A program made the position numbers and the translations under genes. From NCBI GenBank assembly GCA_948099385.1, contig CANUEZ040000014.1, positions 806,001 through 870,000 of the forward strand: a stretch of 64,000 nt of DNA, given 5' to 3'. Shown here piece by piece: positions 48,621 through 60,187 of this stretch. Source of the DNA: Fasciola hepatica (lineage: Eukaryota; Platyhelminthes; Trematoda; Plagiorchiida; Fasciolidae). The notes under the pieces are model-generated. The model worked only from the letters and a program-made list of their open reading frames with translations. It was not told where the DNA came from and made no database searches. Positions within the stretch are counted from its first letter, which is position 1. Every line of letters starts with the position of its first letter.

Positions 48621-49844
48621 TGTCTGTCACGAAAATGACCGGTGTTGGTGTGGTTCGAGCCCCTGATTCCAAGGCGGTGTTCGTCGTTGTATATCACTCG
48701 ACCACTACCGGCGGTTGTTTGTTATCTGCGTGGTCTGCTGCGTTCCTTCTCCAGCATACAGTGAAAAAATGTGAGGCCTCCTCACTCACCCCTCCCTCGT
48801 GCATTCGCATCGACATATTTTCCAAAGAGGTTATCATCAGCGTTTTTTACCAAATGCTTGACTGTGACAGTAAAAGTGGTGAATCTTTGTGTTTAATTGT
48901 CTCAGTGTACAAAATAGTCTGGAGTAACATTCACATAAATAAATGAGTTTACACCCAAAGAAAGTCAAGCTATGAAAAAGTGGGAAAGGCATTTGGTGAT
49001 TTGTCCCAAACATCGATGACTCCAGAAAGGAAAAACCGTTTGAGATTAGCAGTCAGCAAGCTTTTAGAAATATTTGATGAAAATCGCATCGTTTTAGCAG
49101 CAGACTCATTAGGAAAGTACATTAGACTAGGAATCAGTAAAACTCGTGCTGCGTATTGCGATTCGTTATTATATTTCTTGTTTCGATCAAACGATCGTGA
49201 CATCAGAATGCGAAGATTGAGGGCCCAGAATATAGGCTTTATTCGTTCAACACTGGGCACATACGCTGAAATAGAAAATGTAAAAATATAATAATGCGCA
49301 TTATGGGAGGACAATAATAAGAAACAGTTAGTACACCACTGTTCGACTGAATAAATCCCACAGTGGTAACCCTGTTAATCCCGACCCGTAGAAACCAACT
49401 CAGTACGTGAAAGAATTCAAAAGACGTGACGTTCAATCGAGCTTTTCGTTTCCGCTTAACCAGGAATACACTGTGCGTTGGGCCCCACTGCTTATGTAGT
49501 GGTATTGGATCGGAGCAATAAAATGAGTCAATAACAAATAGGGCGGAGGTGAATACCAATAAGATGCAAGGCAAAATAAATTCAATGGACAAAACGAAAC
49601 CATAGCATTACTTAGTAAACCGACAGTTCTGATGAAAATAATTTCGCAAACCGGTGCCACAACTTGGGGGAATGGTGCCATTTCTCCACGTATTCCACGG
49701 TCGTTTGTGTAGTCAGTCTAAGTTGGTACGGGATATAGATTTTTGATTACAGGTTCCTATTTTTCAACTTCCTTATCTAATAAATTTTTGTCATTCCCAA
49801 GTTGTACTAATTTTGAGTGATCGCTACTGATTTTTCCCTTACAG
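48621..49844. other. intron 1, right end
   Basis: Apart from the unidentified open frame near 49 kb (listed separately), I see no element with motifs. The last bases hold the acceptor TTTTTCCCTTACAG|GTTCAG for ACS exon 2. Confidence 0.5.
48946..49291 (+). CDS. unidentified open frame, possible exon or gene relic
   Basis: A stop-to-stop frame of about 114 codons; the first ATG lies at 49017 (MTPERKNRLRLAVSK..). It is rich in Arg, Lys, Leu and Ile and reads like a folded helical domain: LLEIFDENRIVLAADSLGKY, then RLGISKTRAAYCDSLLY and RDIRMRRLRAQNIGFIRS. I do not recognise it and it does not resemble the LINE, BEL or SINE sequences around it. No splice sites can be assigned with confidence. 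It could be a processed relic of a host gene, part of an unknown element, a nested gene, or chance. The reverse strand is also open for 114 codons here, which weakens the coding case. Confidence 0.3.
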
Positions 49845-50032
49845 GTTCAGAAGCTTGGTTTGGCTTTGCGCTCCCTCGGGGTCACCAAAGGTGATCGTGT
49901 CGCTATTTATATGCCTATGGTTCCTCAGTTGGTCGTTGCCATGCTGGCGTGCGCTCGTATTGGTGCCGTGCATTCGGTCGTTTTCGGTGGCTTTTCTGCA
50001 CCAGCCCTCGCAGATCGCATAATTGACTCCGA
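49845..50032 (+). CDS. acetyl-CoA synthetase, exon 2
   Basis: It encodes residues 111-172 and two bases of codon 173. The text [20 protein letters not shown], then [20 protein letters not shown] and ADRIIDS, is the ACS segment that follows the N-terminal region in animal and bacterial enzymes. The acceptor is CCCTTACAG and the donor GA|GTGAGT, giving phase 2. It joins exon 1 in phase 0, so LLVH runs directly into VQKLG. No lesion is visible. Confidence 0.95.
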
Positions 50033-52645
50033 GTGAGTGTGTCCGTGTTGACCTTTTCTGTAGGTTTGATACATAAAAATTTAGCTTTGAAGAAGTCAAG
50101 GCCCATTGTCTTACAGATGCTCATCGTTTAAAGTTTTCATGTTGCGCATATTCCCTAACAGATCTGACTGGTTTGCAATATTCTCAGAACTAGAAAGTTT
50201 ATCAAAAGTGAATAGGTGTGGTCAATCCATGACTTAGCACATAGGTGTAAAACTTCAGTTTACTTATCTCTGACATTGGTTTAGGCCACGGGACGCTTCG
50301 GCATGCTGTTTCAACACAGTTGTGGGAGCGGTTTACCGCTATTTAATTAATGGTGAAAATCATTAGAAGTCAACATGAACAAGTCTCAGCTGAAGTTTGG
50401 AACCTGGAGCAGTTTCGTAAGTCGCTTAGATCACCGACAGACTTTCCAGGTTGGTCCAGTGGTTCTCCTTAGCGTATGTTTAATGCACGAAATGCTTTTA
50501 GCACACCCCCATTCTCCCGCGATTTCTCTCGGAAGCATGCACATGGGATCATGAAATTCGGTGTGCATTTATCTTGTCTCATCAGTATGTTAGCAACGTG
50601 CACGGATTTAAATTTTGATTAAGGAAAATCGATTCTATCTTGATTAATGTGCTTGAAGGATGTGAAATACTTTTAGTGCACTCTCAGCTCAATGATAAAA
50701 ACACCTGGTGATGAAATGCAAAGACCTTTATTGCTCAGAACCGGTAAACATCGATCAGGTATACCTGAAATAAGATTTCGAATTATCTCAGTTCGGAATT
50801 TCTGTCATTGTCTAAGGATGTTAGACCTCAGTTCACGAGTGGCATTGAAGACTCTTCCGCCTGTACAGAATCGCCCCGCCACAAACCTCTCAACGTGAGC
50901 GAGCGAATAAGTGATTTTGATGTTTCGTTACAAAAGTGACACTTAACTGGCGTCAGCTCTATGTATGGTGGCTTTGTCGTGGAGCTCGTCTGATCTTCCG
51001 GCACTGCTGGGAGTAAGAAGTCGTTCAAAGCTCTCATGTTTGAGTCAGCTGTCTGTTTTCCTTCGAGAACTACGAGCTTTTATTTGCCCTACCTCAAAAA
51101 TAGCAACCCAAACCATCAAAGAGCCCTCACCAAATGCTCAACGGCTGAAGTCAGGTTTGCTGTTCAACATGTCATGCCAGCAGTAGACTAGTCCGTCGGG
51201 GCCGTTCACGGTCAACTTTTTCCTCATCACCGAGTGTCACATTATCCTATTTAGCCTTCCGCCTGATGTGATTTCTGGCCCATTGAGCTCCTGAAATACA
51301 GCTTTCAGTCATCCAGCGTACTGTTCTCATTTTCTATACATTAGATGTGTTGCCGCTTGTAGCATTTGCTATACACAGCGAACACTAATATTCAAGTGCA
51401 AGGACCTCTGCAACTTTGATTCAATTGTTATTTGGTTGGATGCAGCATGTAAAAGTTGTCCTTTGGGCTTTTCAGAGATTTCTTCGTATTACACGTTTCT
51501 TCTTAAATGTATAACTGCTTATAACCTTCAAAATGTTCTAGATAACTTTCCTTGACCTGTGAGTTATTTTGACAGTCTAGCTTATACTAATTTTTGAGTC
51601 TTTGTGTTCAATTATTTCCCCCTGTTCCAACCCAGATAGCCGTCATCCGTGTAACGTTCTTTTTTCGTGAATGAAAGACCAAAACTTGCAAACTGATTTG
51701 ATGCACTGGGTGGCCTTCGTTGACAAAACACTTATGGTATGAACTTTACTCAATGACACCATGGAGCGTCTTTCAAGATTACGGCTATACGTGTGACTCA
51801 TTCTGCCCATTAATTGAGCTATAGCGCTATAGCGCAGTAATCCAGGGAGTACGCTGAATGCATTTCCCATGGGTTAGGCACAATACTCGGGTTTTCTTAG
51901 TCAAAAATTAAATCCGCAAACGATGCTAATATAATGACGGGACAACACAGATCCACACCAAATTTCACGATCCCTCATATATGCATTCGAGAGAAATCAC
52001 GGGAAAAAGGGGGTGCGCTCACAGCATTGTGTCAATCTCCTGCTATATCGCATCCCTCGGGTTTTCGGAAAAATGAGTACATTCCATGGACTGCGACACC
52101 GTGTTTGTCGGAGGTATGTGCTTTTGTACGTAAAGTGAAATACATCGTGGGACACTTGGGGAAAAACGACAGAAACGATAAAAGCCACCCAGTTTGTTTC
52201 TTGGTTTAGTCTTTCCATACTGGGCGATAAAAGTGGGGGATGTTGTTCTGGCGCAGACACCGATTGCATAACCCAGATAAAACTGGGGATAAAGTAGATG
52301 CACATTCTTTCAATACTTTCGAGGTACGCCATCCGTTCCACTAGATTTCTTTGAGTTCAGTTGAATCAACTCTTTGTGAACGTCTGTGCAGTCCAAAGTA
52401 AATGCGAACCCGTCCTGTGAAAATGTGTACCCCGCGCCGTCGTTAAAAAAATGGACAAGTGACTTTATTAAAACACGGATTAAGCACTACTACGTTCACC
52501 TTTGATATGCGACCGGTAGATGAAATCCCGCCCAGATGATTCAACTTATTCCACTTTTCTCAATAGCTTTTGATGCCTTGCATTAATTGATCGTACCTCG
52601 CGTTGAGTGTATTTGATTCGGCCCTGATTTGTATTGAAAGGGTTT
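50033..52645. other. intron 2, left part, nothing recognisable
   Basis: No frame above about 115 codons and no repeat that I can match within the window. Both strands carry scattered stops. Confidence 0.55.
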
Positions 52646-52925
52646 TCACGGTGGTAGTCGAGTGGTTTAAAGCGTTTAATTACCACCTCGGAGGTCCAAG
52701 ATTCGAAATCTCGCCCTCGCCGATTACTCTGGTGGTAGACAGTAATCCACTGTCCTCCGGATCGTTACCATGCCTGACCTATAGGGACCTTATGTTGTTC
52801 TCCACTCCAAGTTTCAGGGTCTGTTTGCCGGTTATCTCTAATAGCGCCGTAGACCTTTGTGGGTATGAGGTATGCTTCCATTACACTCATGCGCGAGTAT
52901 ATAATAAAAAAAACGGATACGTAGT
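52646..52925 (+). repeat. tRNA-derived SINE, complete copy
   Basis: The head has RNA polymerase III promoter boxes: an A-box-like TAGTCGAGTGG at 52655-52665 and a B-box-like GATTCGAAATC at 52700-52710, with tRNA-like spacing. An unrelated body follows with GACAGTAATCCACTGTC, and the end is A-rich (AATAAAAAAAAC near 52905). The truncated copy at 38460-38680 shows the same body and end, which confirms a mobile family. Transposition would depend on a LINE RT. The partner LINE is not identified. Confidence 0.82.
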
Positions 52926-53139
52926 CCTTGGTTTTGTATACACGCTCTTTCCTTCGGCGTAGTCGTTTGAGGCTGGGGGAGAAAAGCCGATCGCTTCGAA
53001 TAAAAACAGTCTCCTGTGGGCAGCATTCGTCGTAGCAGAAGTTTAAGTGATTACTCATGTGACCACAGTATGTCGATTGATCCGAGTGAGAGAGTATACT
53101 CGAATCAGACTGTACAATCATTTCTCGGAGTCTTGCGGG

Positions 53140-53990
53140 AGAATCAGAGTCAAATTTTCATCCTATGTTCACGATCACCGCCCTGTGCAAGCAGCTTGTG
53201 GTTGGTTTTTCTGTAGATCGTAGGAAGAACTTCAACAATTGCGTGATTAGAAGTCCTAGTAAGCGAACGACGCTTCATGCGAAACAGGTTTTTGTTATTC
53301 ACAAAAAATAGATCTAATCTTGCGTCCATTCTGGTAGGAAAGTTTACAATGTTTGATGAACCCAACGTGGTTAAAAGCTAACATTGAATCTGTTAAAATC
53401 TCCACCCACTATGCACAATGAGACATCAATATATTCCATGTGGATTGTGGTGAGTGTGTCGGGGAAGTGCTGGAACTCGTTAACGGGACGTGAAGGAGAG
53501 ATATCGATGTTTGCAAGATTGACAGACCTGTGGTTACTCAGAAATTTAAGTTTGCATTGGTGTATAGATGCACTCATTTGGGAGTTAGAGTGTAAAAATA
53601 GTTCTTGCGCTGACCTGCACCAATGTTCACTAATATATATGACGTCACCACCTCACTTGTCATGTGAACACAACGGTCGACGTGGTAACCGGTGAAGCCT
53701 TCTAGTTTAGTTATATTGCGGTCAACATAGTCGTGGAAGGACTCCTAGATGCGGATATTTCTGACGGTGCACAAGTTTATTCAACTGTCATGTTTCTGAT
53801 AAGGGAACGAACGTTGCTGTTGATTACGGTTGGTAGACACATGCGTGGCAAATTTTTTTCTCTTAAATCCACTCTCCATCTGGCGCGATGTTTCTTCGCA
53901 TTACCATTAATTTTTCTGATAAATTCTTTCCAATTTATTGTGTAAGACTGTTTCGAGGGGACTGACTCTCAGGTTATCCGTGGGATACTT
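53140..53990 (-). mobile_element. antisense LINE endonuclease remnant
   Basis: Minus-strand frames read CIVGGDFNRFN near 53.39 kb, then SSNIVNFPTRMDARLDLFFV and RTSNHAIVEVLP near 53.25-53.36 kb. This matches the end of an APE-type endonuclease of the CR1/Rex kind (GDFN....., ..VNFPTR....LDL.., SDH..V). The catalytic SDH has become SNH. Upstream frames to about 53990 are too broken to read with certainty. No RT is attached. Confidence 0.62.
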
Positions 53991-54179
53991 AAACGGTATC
54001 ACAATTTCGATAGAGTATTTGGCAGAATTGGATAGCATGATGTTATTCGAACAATTATTGCTGTAACGATAGCACAAGGTTGAATTCCAGTGAATTAGAA
54101 AATCAAAATATGCAACGAAACGTGAGTTATGCGACACAATTCCATGAAACGAAATAAACGCCGCGACCGAATTCGAAGG

Positions 54180-55382
54180 CCCCGCCTCGTTATCCACTTG
54201 AATAACCAAATCCGAGTTCAGCCTTGCGGTGATCTTTCATCCGAGTTTGCCGCGAGAAGTGGTATACGTCAGGATTGTCCTCTTTGCGCTTTTCTTTTGA
54301 ACTTCGCAAATAATATAGTACTAGAGAGCGGCTTTTTGGCGTGCGAGAATGACACAGAATTGCGAGGTTGGTAGTTGAAAGAACTGCAACTGCATAGCAG
54401 TATTACACTTTTCGGATGGATCTGTGTCAGACCTTGAATATACGGACGACAGTTCTTCTAAGTAAAAATCCAGCCAGGTTGCAAGCCTTTATGGACAGCT
54501 TGAGCAGCTGTGTGGCGATGTTCGATATGCGTTTTGCACCTTCAGAGTTTAAAATACTGTCGCAGAACTCGGCGGGCTTAACACTAGACCTTTCGCTTTC
54601 TAGGGAGACCAAGTGGATAAGTTTTGTTATCTGGTTAGCTGCATTGCACTCGGAGATCGAATATCAGATGAAGTATCTTCGCGTATACAGAAGGCGCGTT
54701 TAGCATTCGCCGACCTGTCATCTGTGGCGTTGACGTGACATCTGTTTACCTGTTAAGGGCCGAGTGTGTACTACAACAGTGAGGTCAGTTCTTCTGTATG
54801 GTTCTTAAACTTGACCATTGCTGGTGGAGGATGTACGAGAATTGTCTGTATGCGAACACTGATGTCTTCGTAGCGTTGCTCGAATATGGTGGGAATAACA
54901 TATTGGAAAAGCTGAGGTTAGGTGCGGAGTATTAAACACACGAACCAGATCATTAGGCTAAGGTTGTTGGGATGTGTTGCGCATTTTTTCGGATAGGATT
55001 CCTCTGTGCGCAATGTTCACTGCGGAAAGTAATCGTTGGAAGATGAATAATGGTGGTCAGCCCATGATATGAAAAAGTTATTAAAAGCCTAACCAGTGAA
55101 CTTCACTGTGTAGCGCATTTTAGGATTCCTGGGTTGGGCCCCAGAAATCGCTCATTCATTAATTAGATACATAGGAAGATATGGCTAGGTGTCGCGATCA
55201 GTCCAGCTGTTGTATCCAAAACTTTATTTTTCGACTTGATACTACTGCCTGTACTTTTCTTATTGTTCTTCACACATGGTTTTTCATTATTTCCGATCGA
55301 CGTTCCCGCTGGGAGATAGCAGACGAAGCCACCGCTCCCAGCGTTTAGTTATTGATTATTTGAACCGAACTGAACTGAACTG
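54180..55382 (+). mobile_element. 5'-truncated family-B LINE, decayed
   Basis: It begins at NNQIRVQPCGDLSSEF, then AARSGIRQDCPLCAFLLNFA, which is the RT segment before the catalytic box. The box itself has decayed to YTDD near 54.44 kb. Later it follows the B2 3' region (shifted) to a tail with AACCGAACTGAACTGAACTG near 55361-55381. It is much older than A1 or A2. Confidence 0.75.
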
Positions 55383-56079
55383 TGTGCTGTGCTTGCACGA
55401 TCCGAATGCTCGTTGTTCCATTATTTCAGTGACCGCAGCTCAGTGGGTTTTGCATTAGATAGCGTCCGTTTTGTTGGCCGATAAACTTCTTGCTGTAACG
55501 ATGCCGTCCATCTGTGTATCCCTTGCGTCATCTTGTGGTTTGTGAATCCACTGTCAGGCAAAGACACCGGCCGTACTGTCAAACTTTTTCCCGCGGCTTG
55601 TTATAGGGCAGAAGGTACTCTTACTCTCGTGTCTTTGATGCCCGGTTGCTATAAGGAAGACTGTCTACGGTCAACCAGTCGACAGTGGACTGCATCCGCT
55701 GTTATTGGTGCTCTGTTACTTGTATTCGAATGGATATCATAAAACGCTTCAGTTTCCTATGTTATATCGAATTACATTCAGATACATCATTGTTGCTATG
55801 ACAAAATAGTCATTAATACTGTATTTTTCGCGTGTGCTGTTAATCAAATCACTTATCTTTCACATGTTTTTCCATGTAATATTTCTGCGTAGTTTAGGCG
55901 CTCCGTCCATCAACCGAAATCAACTTACGTCTAGTCAATTTGAACGTTTTGTTTACTCAGTTTTCCAACCCTCGTGCTCCAAATCCTCATTGTATCGTAT
56001 AACACGACCTCTGGTTTACTTTGTTCATTATAACTTCATCCTTTTTCCCGTTCTTGTCCCTCCTCGCTGCCCTTTTCAG
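55383..56079. other. intron 2, right end
   Basis: Nothing recognisable. It ends with the acceptor GCCCTTTTCAG before ACS exon 3. Confidence 0.6.
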
Positions 56080-56298
56080 CTGCAAGGTGTTAATTACTTG
56101 TGACGGTACTTGGCGGGGTGCAAAACTGATAGATCTGTATTCGAACGCGTCGACAGCGTTACAGTTGAGCCAGGATCGAGGTCATGTGGTATCTAAATGT
56201 GTGGTATTACGTCATGTTACAATCCCGCCTCATGGTTCCAATGTGCTGGAAGAACGGTTGGACTCGATCGAACAAATCGGTATTCGTCCAGCTAAACA
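56080..56298 (+). CDS. acetyl-CoA synthetase, exon 3
   Basis: It completes codon 173 (GA|C, Asp) and encodes residues 174-245 plus two bases of codon 246. It reads CKVLITCDGTWRGAKLIDL, the ACS phrase usually seen as ..L.TAD...RGGK...L, and then RGHVVSKCVVLRH, matching the ..V..CIVVK. segment. The donor is AAACA|GTAAGC. Residues 210-245 are the least conserved part of the family, which explains the weak match at the exon end (IRPAKQ). Confidence 0.93.
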
Positions 56299-56749
56299 GT
56301 AAGCTATCCTGCCAATCTCTACACACAGGTCCTCATGCTATTGTGCGTTGATTACGTTATTCAACCTTTCTCGGTGGTTCTTATTACGTTGCAACGGACT
56401 TCCCAGTTAGCTACTGTTCATCCACAGTTTGGAAATTCGCACTAAAGCATATCCAACTACTGCTTTCTTCAGGAAGGTTAATTGCTCGAATTTCGAATTT
56501 TCATGATCCCTGCAACCCCAATTTTGCCCAAGTCCCCTTTCATTAACGATGTGTTAATGTACAACAACGTAGCGAACAGGCTGGTTTTCAGTGACACCAT
56601 TGAGCATTGTTTTTCTTGTTTTATACGACTGTCCAGACACAACTGTGTGATTGTTTCACCTGGGTAGGACCTCATCTGGCAGGCGGCCTAGAAAAAAAAC
56701 TTGATTACAGGTTGGACATTCATTGTTTTTTCAGGTAGTAAGAGATAAA
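56299..56749. other. intron 3, left part, nothing recognisable
   Basis: Short overlapping frames on both strands, no motif. Confidence 0.55.
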
Positions 56750-56815
56750 ATTAACATAATATGGTTCATCACAGTATCAACGCTTAACTCACCATTGAGA
56801 ATCATGGAATCATTT
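56750..56815 (+). repeat. short repeat module, unoccupied copy
   Basis: The block ATATGGTTCATCA, ATCAACGCTTAACTC, CATTGAGAATCATGG matches 57577-57632 in the same direction. Upstream similarity (ATAATAT and some bases before it) continues to the left edge of the LTR at 57140. This copy has no LTR. Confidence 0.7.
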
Positions 56816-56839
56816 GTTGGAAATCATCAGCAGTGCATA

Positions 56840-56920
56840 TCCATCGAGCCCCCGCTGGTACTCGAACCCAGGGTGAAAGATTGTTAGTCGAACCTGACCA
56901 CCAGGCTATCTTGGCTGGTT
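56840..56920 (-). repeat. tRNA-like SINE head, minus strand
   Basis: Read on the minus strand, an A-box-like TAGCCTGGTGG (56908-56898) and a B-box-like GGTTCGAGTAC (56868-56858) are in tRNA-like spacing. The sequence then runs on as GCTCGATGGAT.TGCACTGCTG, as in the copy at 57660-57780. The mutated T stem and missing anticodon arm argue against a working tRNA. Confidence 0.7.
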
Positions 56921-57139
56921 CTCAACTGTTTGCTGAACATATACACATGATTTAGTGCTCTCGCATCACTGATGTTTTAGAGGGGTACAACCCGTTTCCC
57001 GTACAGCGATCGACTCCTATTATGGTTGACTACTTTGCAGAGGTCTGTGTCCACCGAAGTCATTCAGTTACTGCGAACAACCTATAGAGCTTGACTTCTC
57101 CATGAATTTAAGTATCAATAGATTAGGTTTATATAATAT

Positions 57140-57576
57140 TGTAACGGGGAGTGTTGGGGCAAAGGAACGATGTGAATATCAAGGCGAACGGACGAACAAA
57201 ACGAGGGCCACAGACAAAAGAACATACGGCGAATATGTCAGAGGCGGCTCAAGGCAGACAAAAGGAGGCATTATGGCTACCAGAGGGGAAGCAGCGGGAT
57301 CTTCGTCAACCAGAAAGACAGCCCAGGTGAGGGGCTACAGATCAAGCCGTCGAGTGAGACAATGGGACCAACCAAAGGGAAGTGACGCCCAAGAGAAGCA
57401 AGCTATCAGCAGCGCGAAACTAGCCAAAACCTAGCCAAAGCACTCAAGCAGCGGCACCAGCAATTTTGGTGCCGCGCAGTCTGGAAAAAAGCCTATATAA
57501 GCGATTGTATGTGTTTCATGACTTGTTTGGCCGTTGGAATACAAGTATCCTACCCCGTCTTGTCGTCCTTGCTACA
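57140..57576 (+). repeat. solo LTR (Gypsy-like size) with 4-bp target duplication
   Basis: The 437-bp segment begins TGTAACGGGG and ends GCTACA, so the ends are TG..CA with a near-perfect six-base inverted terminus. A TATA box (CCTATATAAGC) lies near 57491-57501, as in an LTR promoter. The flanks are ATAT on both sides (57136-57139 and 57577-57580). No primer-binding site or gag follows, so it is a solo LTR left by recombination. Family is not proven; the 4-bp duplication fits Gypsy-like insertion. Orientation is inferred from the TATA box. The 110-codon open frame inside (57102-57434) is not a gene. Confidence 0.75.
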
Positions 57577-57632
57577 ATATGACTCATCAAGAAACATCGA
57601 CGCTCAACTCGTCATTGAAAACCACGGAGGCA
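57577..57632 (+). repeat. short repeat module, interrupted by the solo LTR
   Basis: The block ATATGACTCATCA, ATCGACGCTCAACTC, CATTGAAAACCACGG matches 56759-56806 in the same direction. The LTR entered exactly at its ATAT. Confidence 0.7.
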
Positions 57633-57659
57633 CTGTGCAACTGTACCATATGTAAATAT

Positions 57660-57780
57660 TCAAGCAAGCCGCTGGGAACCAGCCCCGATAGCTTGATGGT
57701 TAAGGTGTTCGACTCACCATTGTTAACCCTGGGTTCGAGTCCCAGTGGGAGCTCGTTGGATGTGCACTGCTGGTGAGTCA
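57660..57780 (+). repeat. tRNA-like SINE head, plus strand
   Basis: An A-box match TAGCTTGATGG (57689-57699) and an exact B-box GGTTCGAGTCC (57732-57742) are present. The T stem is perfect (CTGGG with CCCAG). The acceptor stem pairs only in part and no proper anticodon arm can be drawn, so I call it a tRNA-derived SINE head rather than a tRNA gene. The same family lies on the opposite strand at 56840-56920. Confidence 0.72.
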
Positions 57781-59038
57781 TTTCATTTTTAAAGTTTATC
57801 TTAGCTGTCCTCGGATACGTTTCACACGAATTACTTCTAATCAAGGTAGGAGTGATCCTTACTATGTTGGCCAGCAAATGCCAATATAAATCAAATTGCT
57901 AAAGCAAGTACAAAAAATCTCTGACCAGTTGTAGCCGATTATCTACCGGCATTATTAAGTCATCAAGTCCATACCTCGGGGTCATGATATCTCACTCTCT
58001 CCAATAACATTGTGAATTACTTTGGGATCCACTGCTTCAACCATGTACAAATGTTCGCATAGAATAAAGCTTTCATGAAAATGAACTTACTCCATCGGAA
58101 GTTCAGAGCTACCCCTTCCGTCGTACTTTGACTATACTGAAACAATCAGTTATGTCAGTGGTTATATAGTTATATCAAAATGAATATCATTTCACTGAAA
58201 TTTCTTATCTTGTCGGCAGATGAAGAGTATTTTTCAGCCGCATATCCAGAATAACATTCCCCGCGAGCTGTTGTGCTCTCGTGGCTCTTGCAATTTTCCG
58301 TTAACGCAATCGCTATTTTACTAGTGCCCTAGTGACTGATGGGAAAACAAGAGCCAGCGATTGACTGATTCGGCAGAAAAGACAGATAATTGATCGCAGA
58401 AAATCGATTTGTTCTAGTTAGTTGTTCTCATATAGTTGTGGACTATTTTCGCTTTAGAGAACTTACCTAAGATAGTTAACAATAGTGATAGCAGTTGGCA
58501 CGTCTGAATTTCGTTCCAATTACTTCTCGTCAGCAAAATTTTATTACCCAGTGGTTCATTCCAATCCTGACAATGATAAGAGGGATTTAAATGTATAGAA
58601 CCACATGATTACGAAAAAGGTAATACAACCTGTGTGCTTATCAGAATACAAATTCGTTTGAGTGGTTCTATTGGGCCTGGAGTAATCAAGACGAAGCAAA
58701 ATGCTGCTCACTTTACCAAAAATATCCGGGATCTCTTTGAATCCGCCTCATTTTTGGATGAACACTTACATAAGTGGGTAATTTCCACTCAGTCTCTACA
58801 GATTTTGTCAAATTTGTGTTTATTGAGACTGGGTTTGAGGGACTCGTTACCTAGGATTTGCAATTGTTCTCAAATTTAGTTGTTCACTCATCATCCGGTC
58901 TACGCCCTTTTTTCTGAGACTTTTTCATTATGGCTGTGTGCTTGGAAACAGCTATCAGCTCCGTGCAGTCTAATTAGTCTTTGAAATGAGTTTTATCATC
59001 TTTCACTCGCTTTCTCTCCACCTGCATTATGCCCACAG
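57781..59038. other. intron 3, right part
   Basis: No motif-bearing frame. It ends with the acceptor CATTATGCCCACAG before ACS exon 4. Confidence 0.55.
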
Positions 59039-59307
59039 ACTTTCTGTCCGGATCGCTGAAGGTCGCGATATTTGGTGGCATGATTTGGTTGCCCCGTTTT
59101 CAGACGATTGCCAGTGTCCGATCGAATGGATGAACGCAGAGGACCCGCTGTTTGTCCTATATACAAGTGGAAGCACAGGCCGCCCAAAAGGTATCTTGCA
59201 TACAATTGGGGGTTACATGGTGTATTCTGCCACAACTTTTTACCACACCTTCAACTATCAGGATGATGATATCTACTGGTGCACTGCAGACGCAGGTTGG
59301 ATTACCG
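59039..59307 (+). CDS. acetyl-CoA synthetase, exon 4 (nucleotide-binding motif)
   Basis: It completes codon 246 (CA|A, Gln) and encodes residues 247-335 plus one base of codon 336. It carries the ANL-superfamily phosphate-binding loop [11 protein letters not shown] (residues 287-297), which holds the ATP phosphates. Before it lie [10 protein letters not shown] and NAEDPLFVL, and after it [14 protein letters not shown] and [12 protein letters not shown], all characteristic of ACS rather than of other acyl-CoA synthetases. The donor is ACCG|GTAAGT, phase 1. No lesion is visible. Confidence 0.97.
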
Positions 59308-60184
59308 GTAAGTAGGTGATTTCTTTCTCCCCGAGAACTGGGGCACTACGTTGTCTTCAACTTGTGTTTTCATTCCGTAGCATGCAAAGTATGGTGTGTA
59401 GTCTTCCATAATAACAATTACTGTTCTCTTCTGGACAACCAGCAGAATTCACACTATGAATTGTGGGCTAATTACAGAGGCTTCTGATAGTCAGTCGAAC
59501 TACAGCTGATTAACCATCGCCATGACCCTATTCAACAGAAAAGAAAAGAAAATAGTGAAGATTGTGTGTTTGGTGCTCGGGGTTCTCCGGGTCCGTCCAT
59601 TCTGATTGAAAAGTGGATGATTGCACGGGGACCATAAGTTCTTTAACTCGTCTTTGCCGTGTTCTTGTTCTGTGATCCAGAATTCATTCACATACAATCG
59701 TTGATGATTTGTTTTAAAAAATCTCAGACGTGGTTTTCCTATTCATTACTCATCTTTATGCGTGAATACCTTCTGCGTGAACACTATAGTCACGTTTGGG
59801 ATGAAACTTCGTCTTTAGCTCTTCTCGACTGGATTCATCGGCCTGATCAACGATCTATCTTTGAAATCCAATCTGCAGCCGCATCTTCTTCACCGGGCGG
59901 TTAATTCACTGTTTCTGTTCTGCCGATATTACTTTATTTTGGTTACACCGAGCCCGCCTCGGTTGTTCCTCTTTACATTATCTAAACACGGCAAAAAGTG
60001 TGATATTTCAGTGCGTTGCGGTGTACTGGCTGTTGTTATACCATCAAGACGATTGGTAGATATAGTGGTACCTCGTTTGCTTGGGAACATAAGACACCCT
60101 AATCTGAAGGAGCATGATCAACCAGTGAATGAGTAGCTCCACTCAATGAATGTTCCCTACCAAAAAAATACAATCCATTAGAAA

Positions 60185-60187
<3 letters not shown>
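59308..60187. other. intron 4, left part, nothing recognisable
   Basis: Short frames only. No repeat match within the window. Confidence 0.55.

Noticed and set aside
57102..57434. 110-codon plus-strand frame
   Set aside because: It starts outside and runs into the solo LTR. It has no domain and its composition follows the LTR.
57682..57750. Functional tRNA gene
   Set aside because: The B box and T arm are good, but no anticodon arm can be folded and the acceptor stem mismatches. An antisense relative nearby indicates a SINE.
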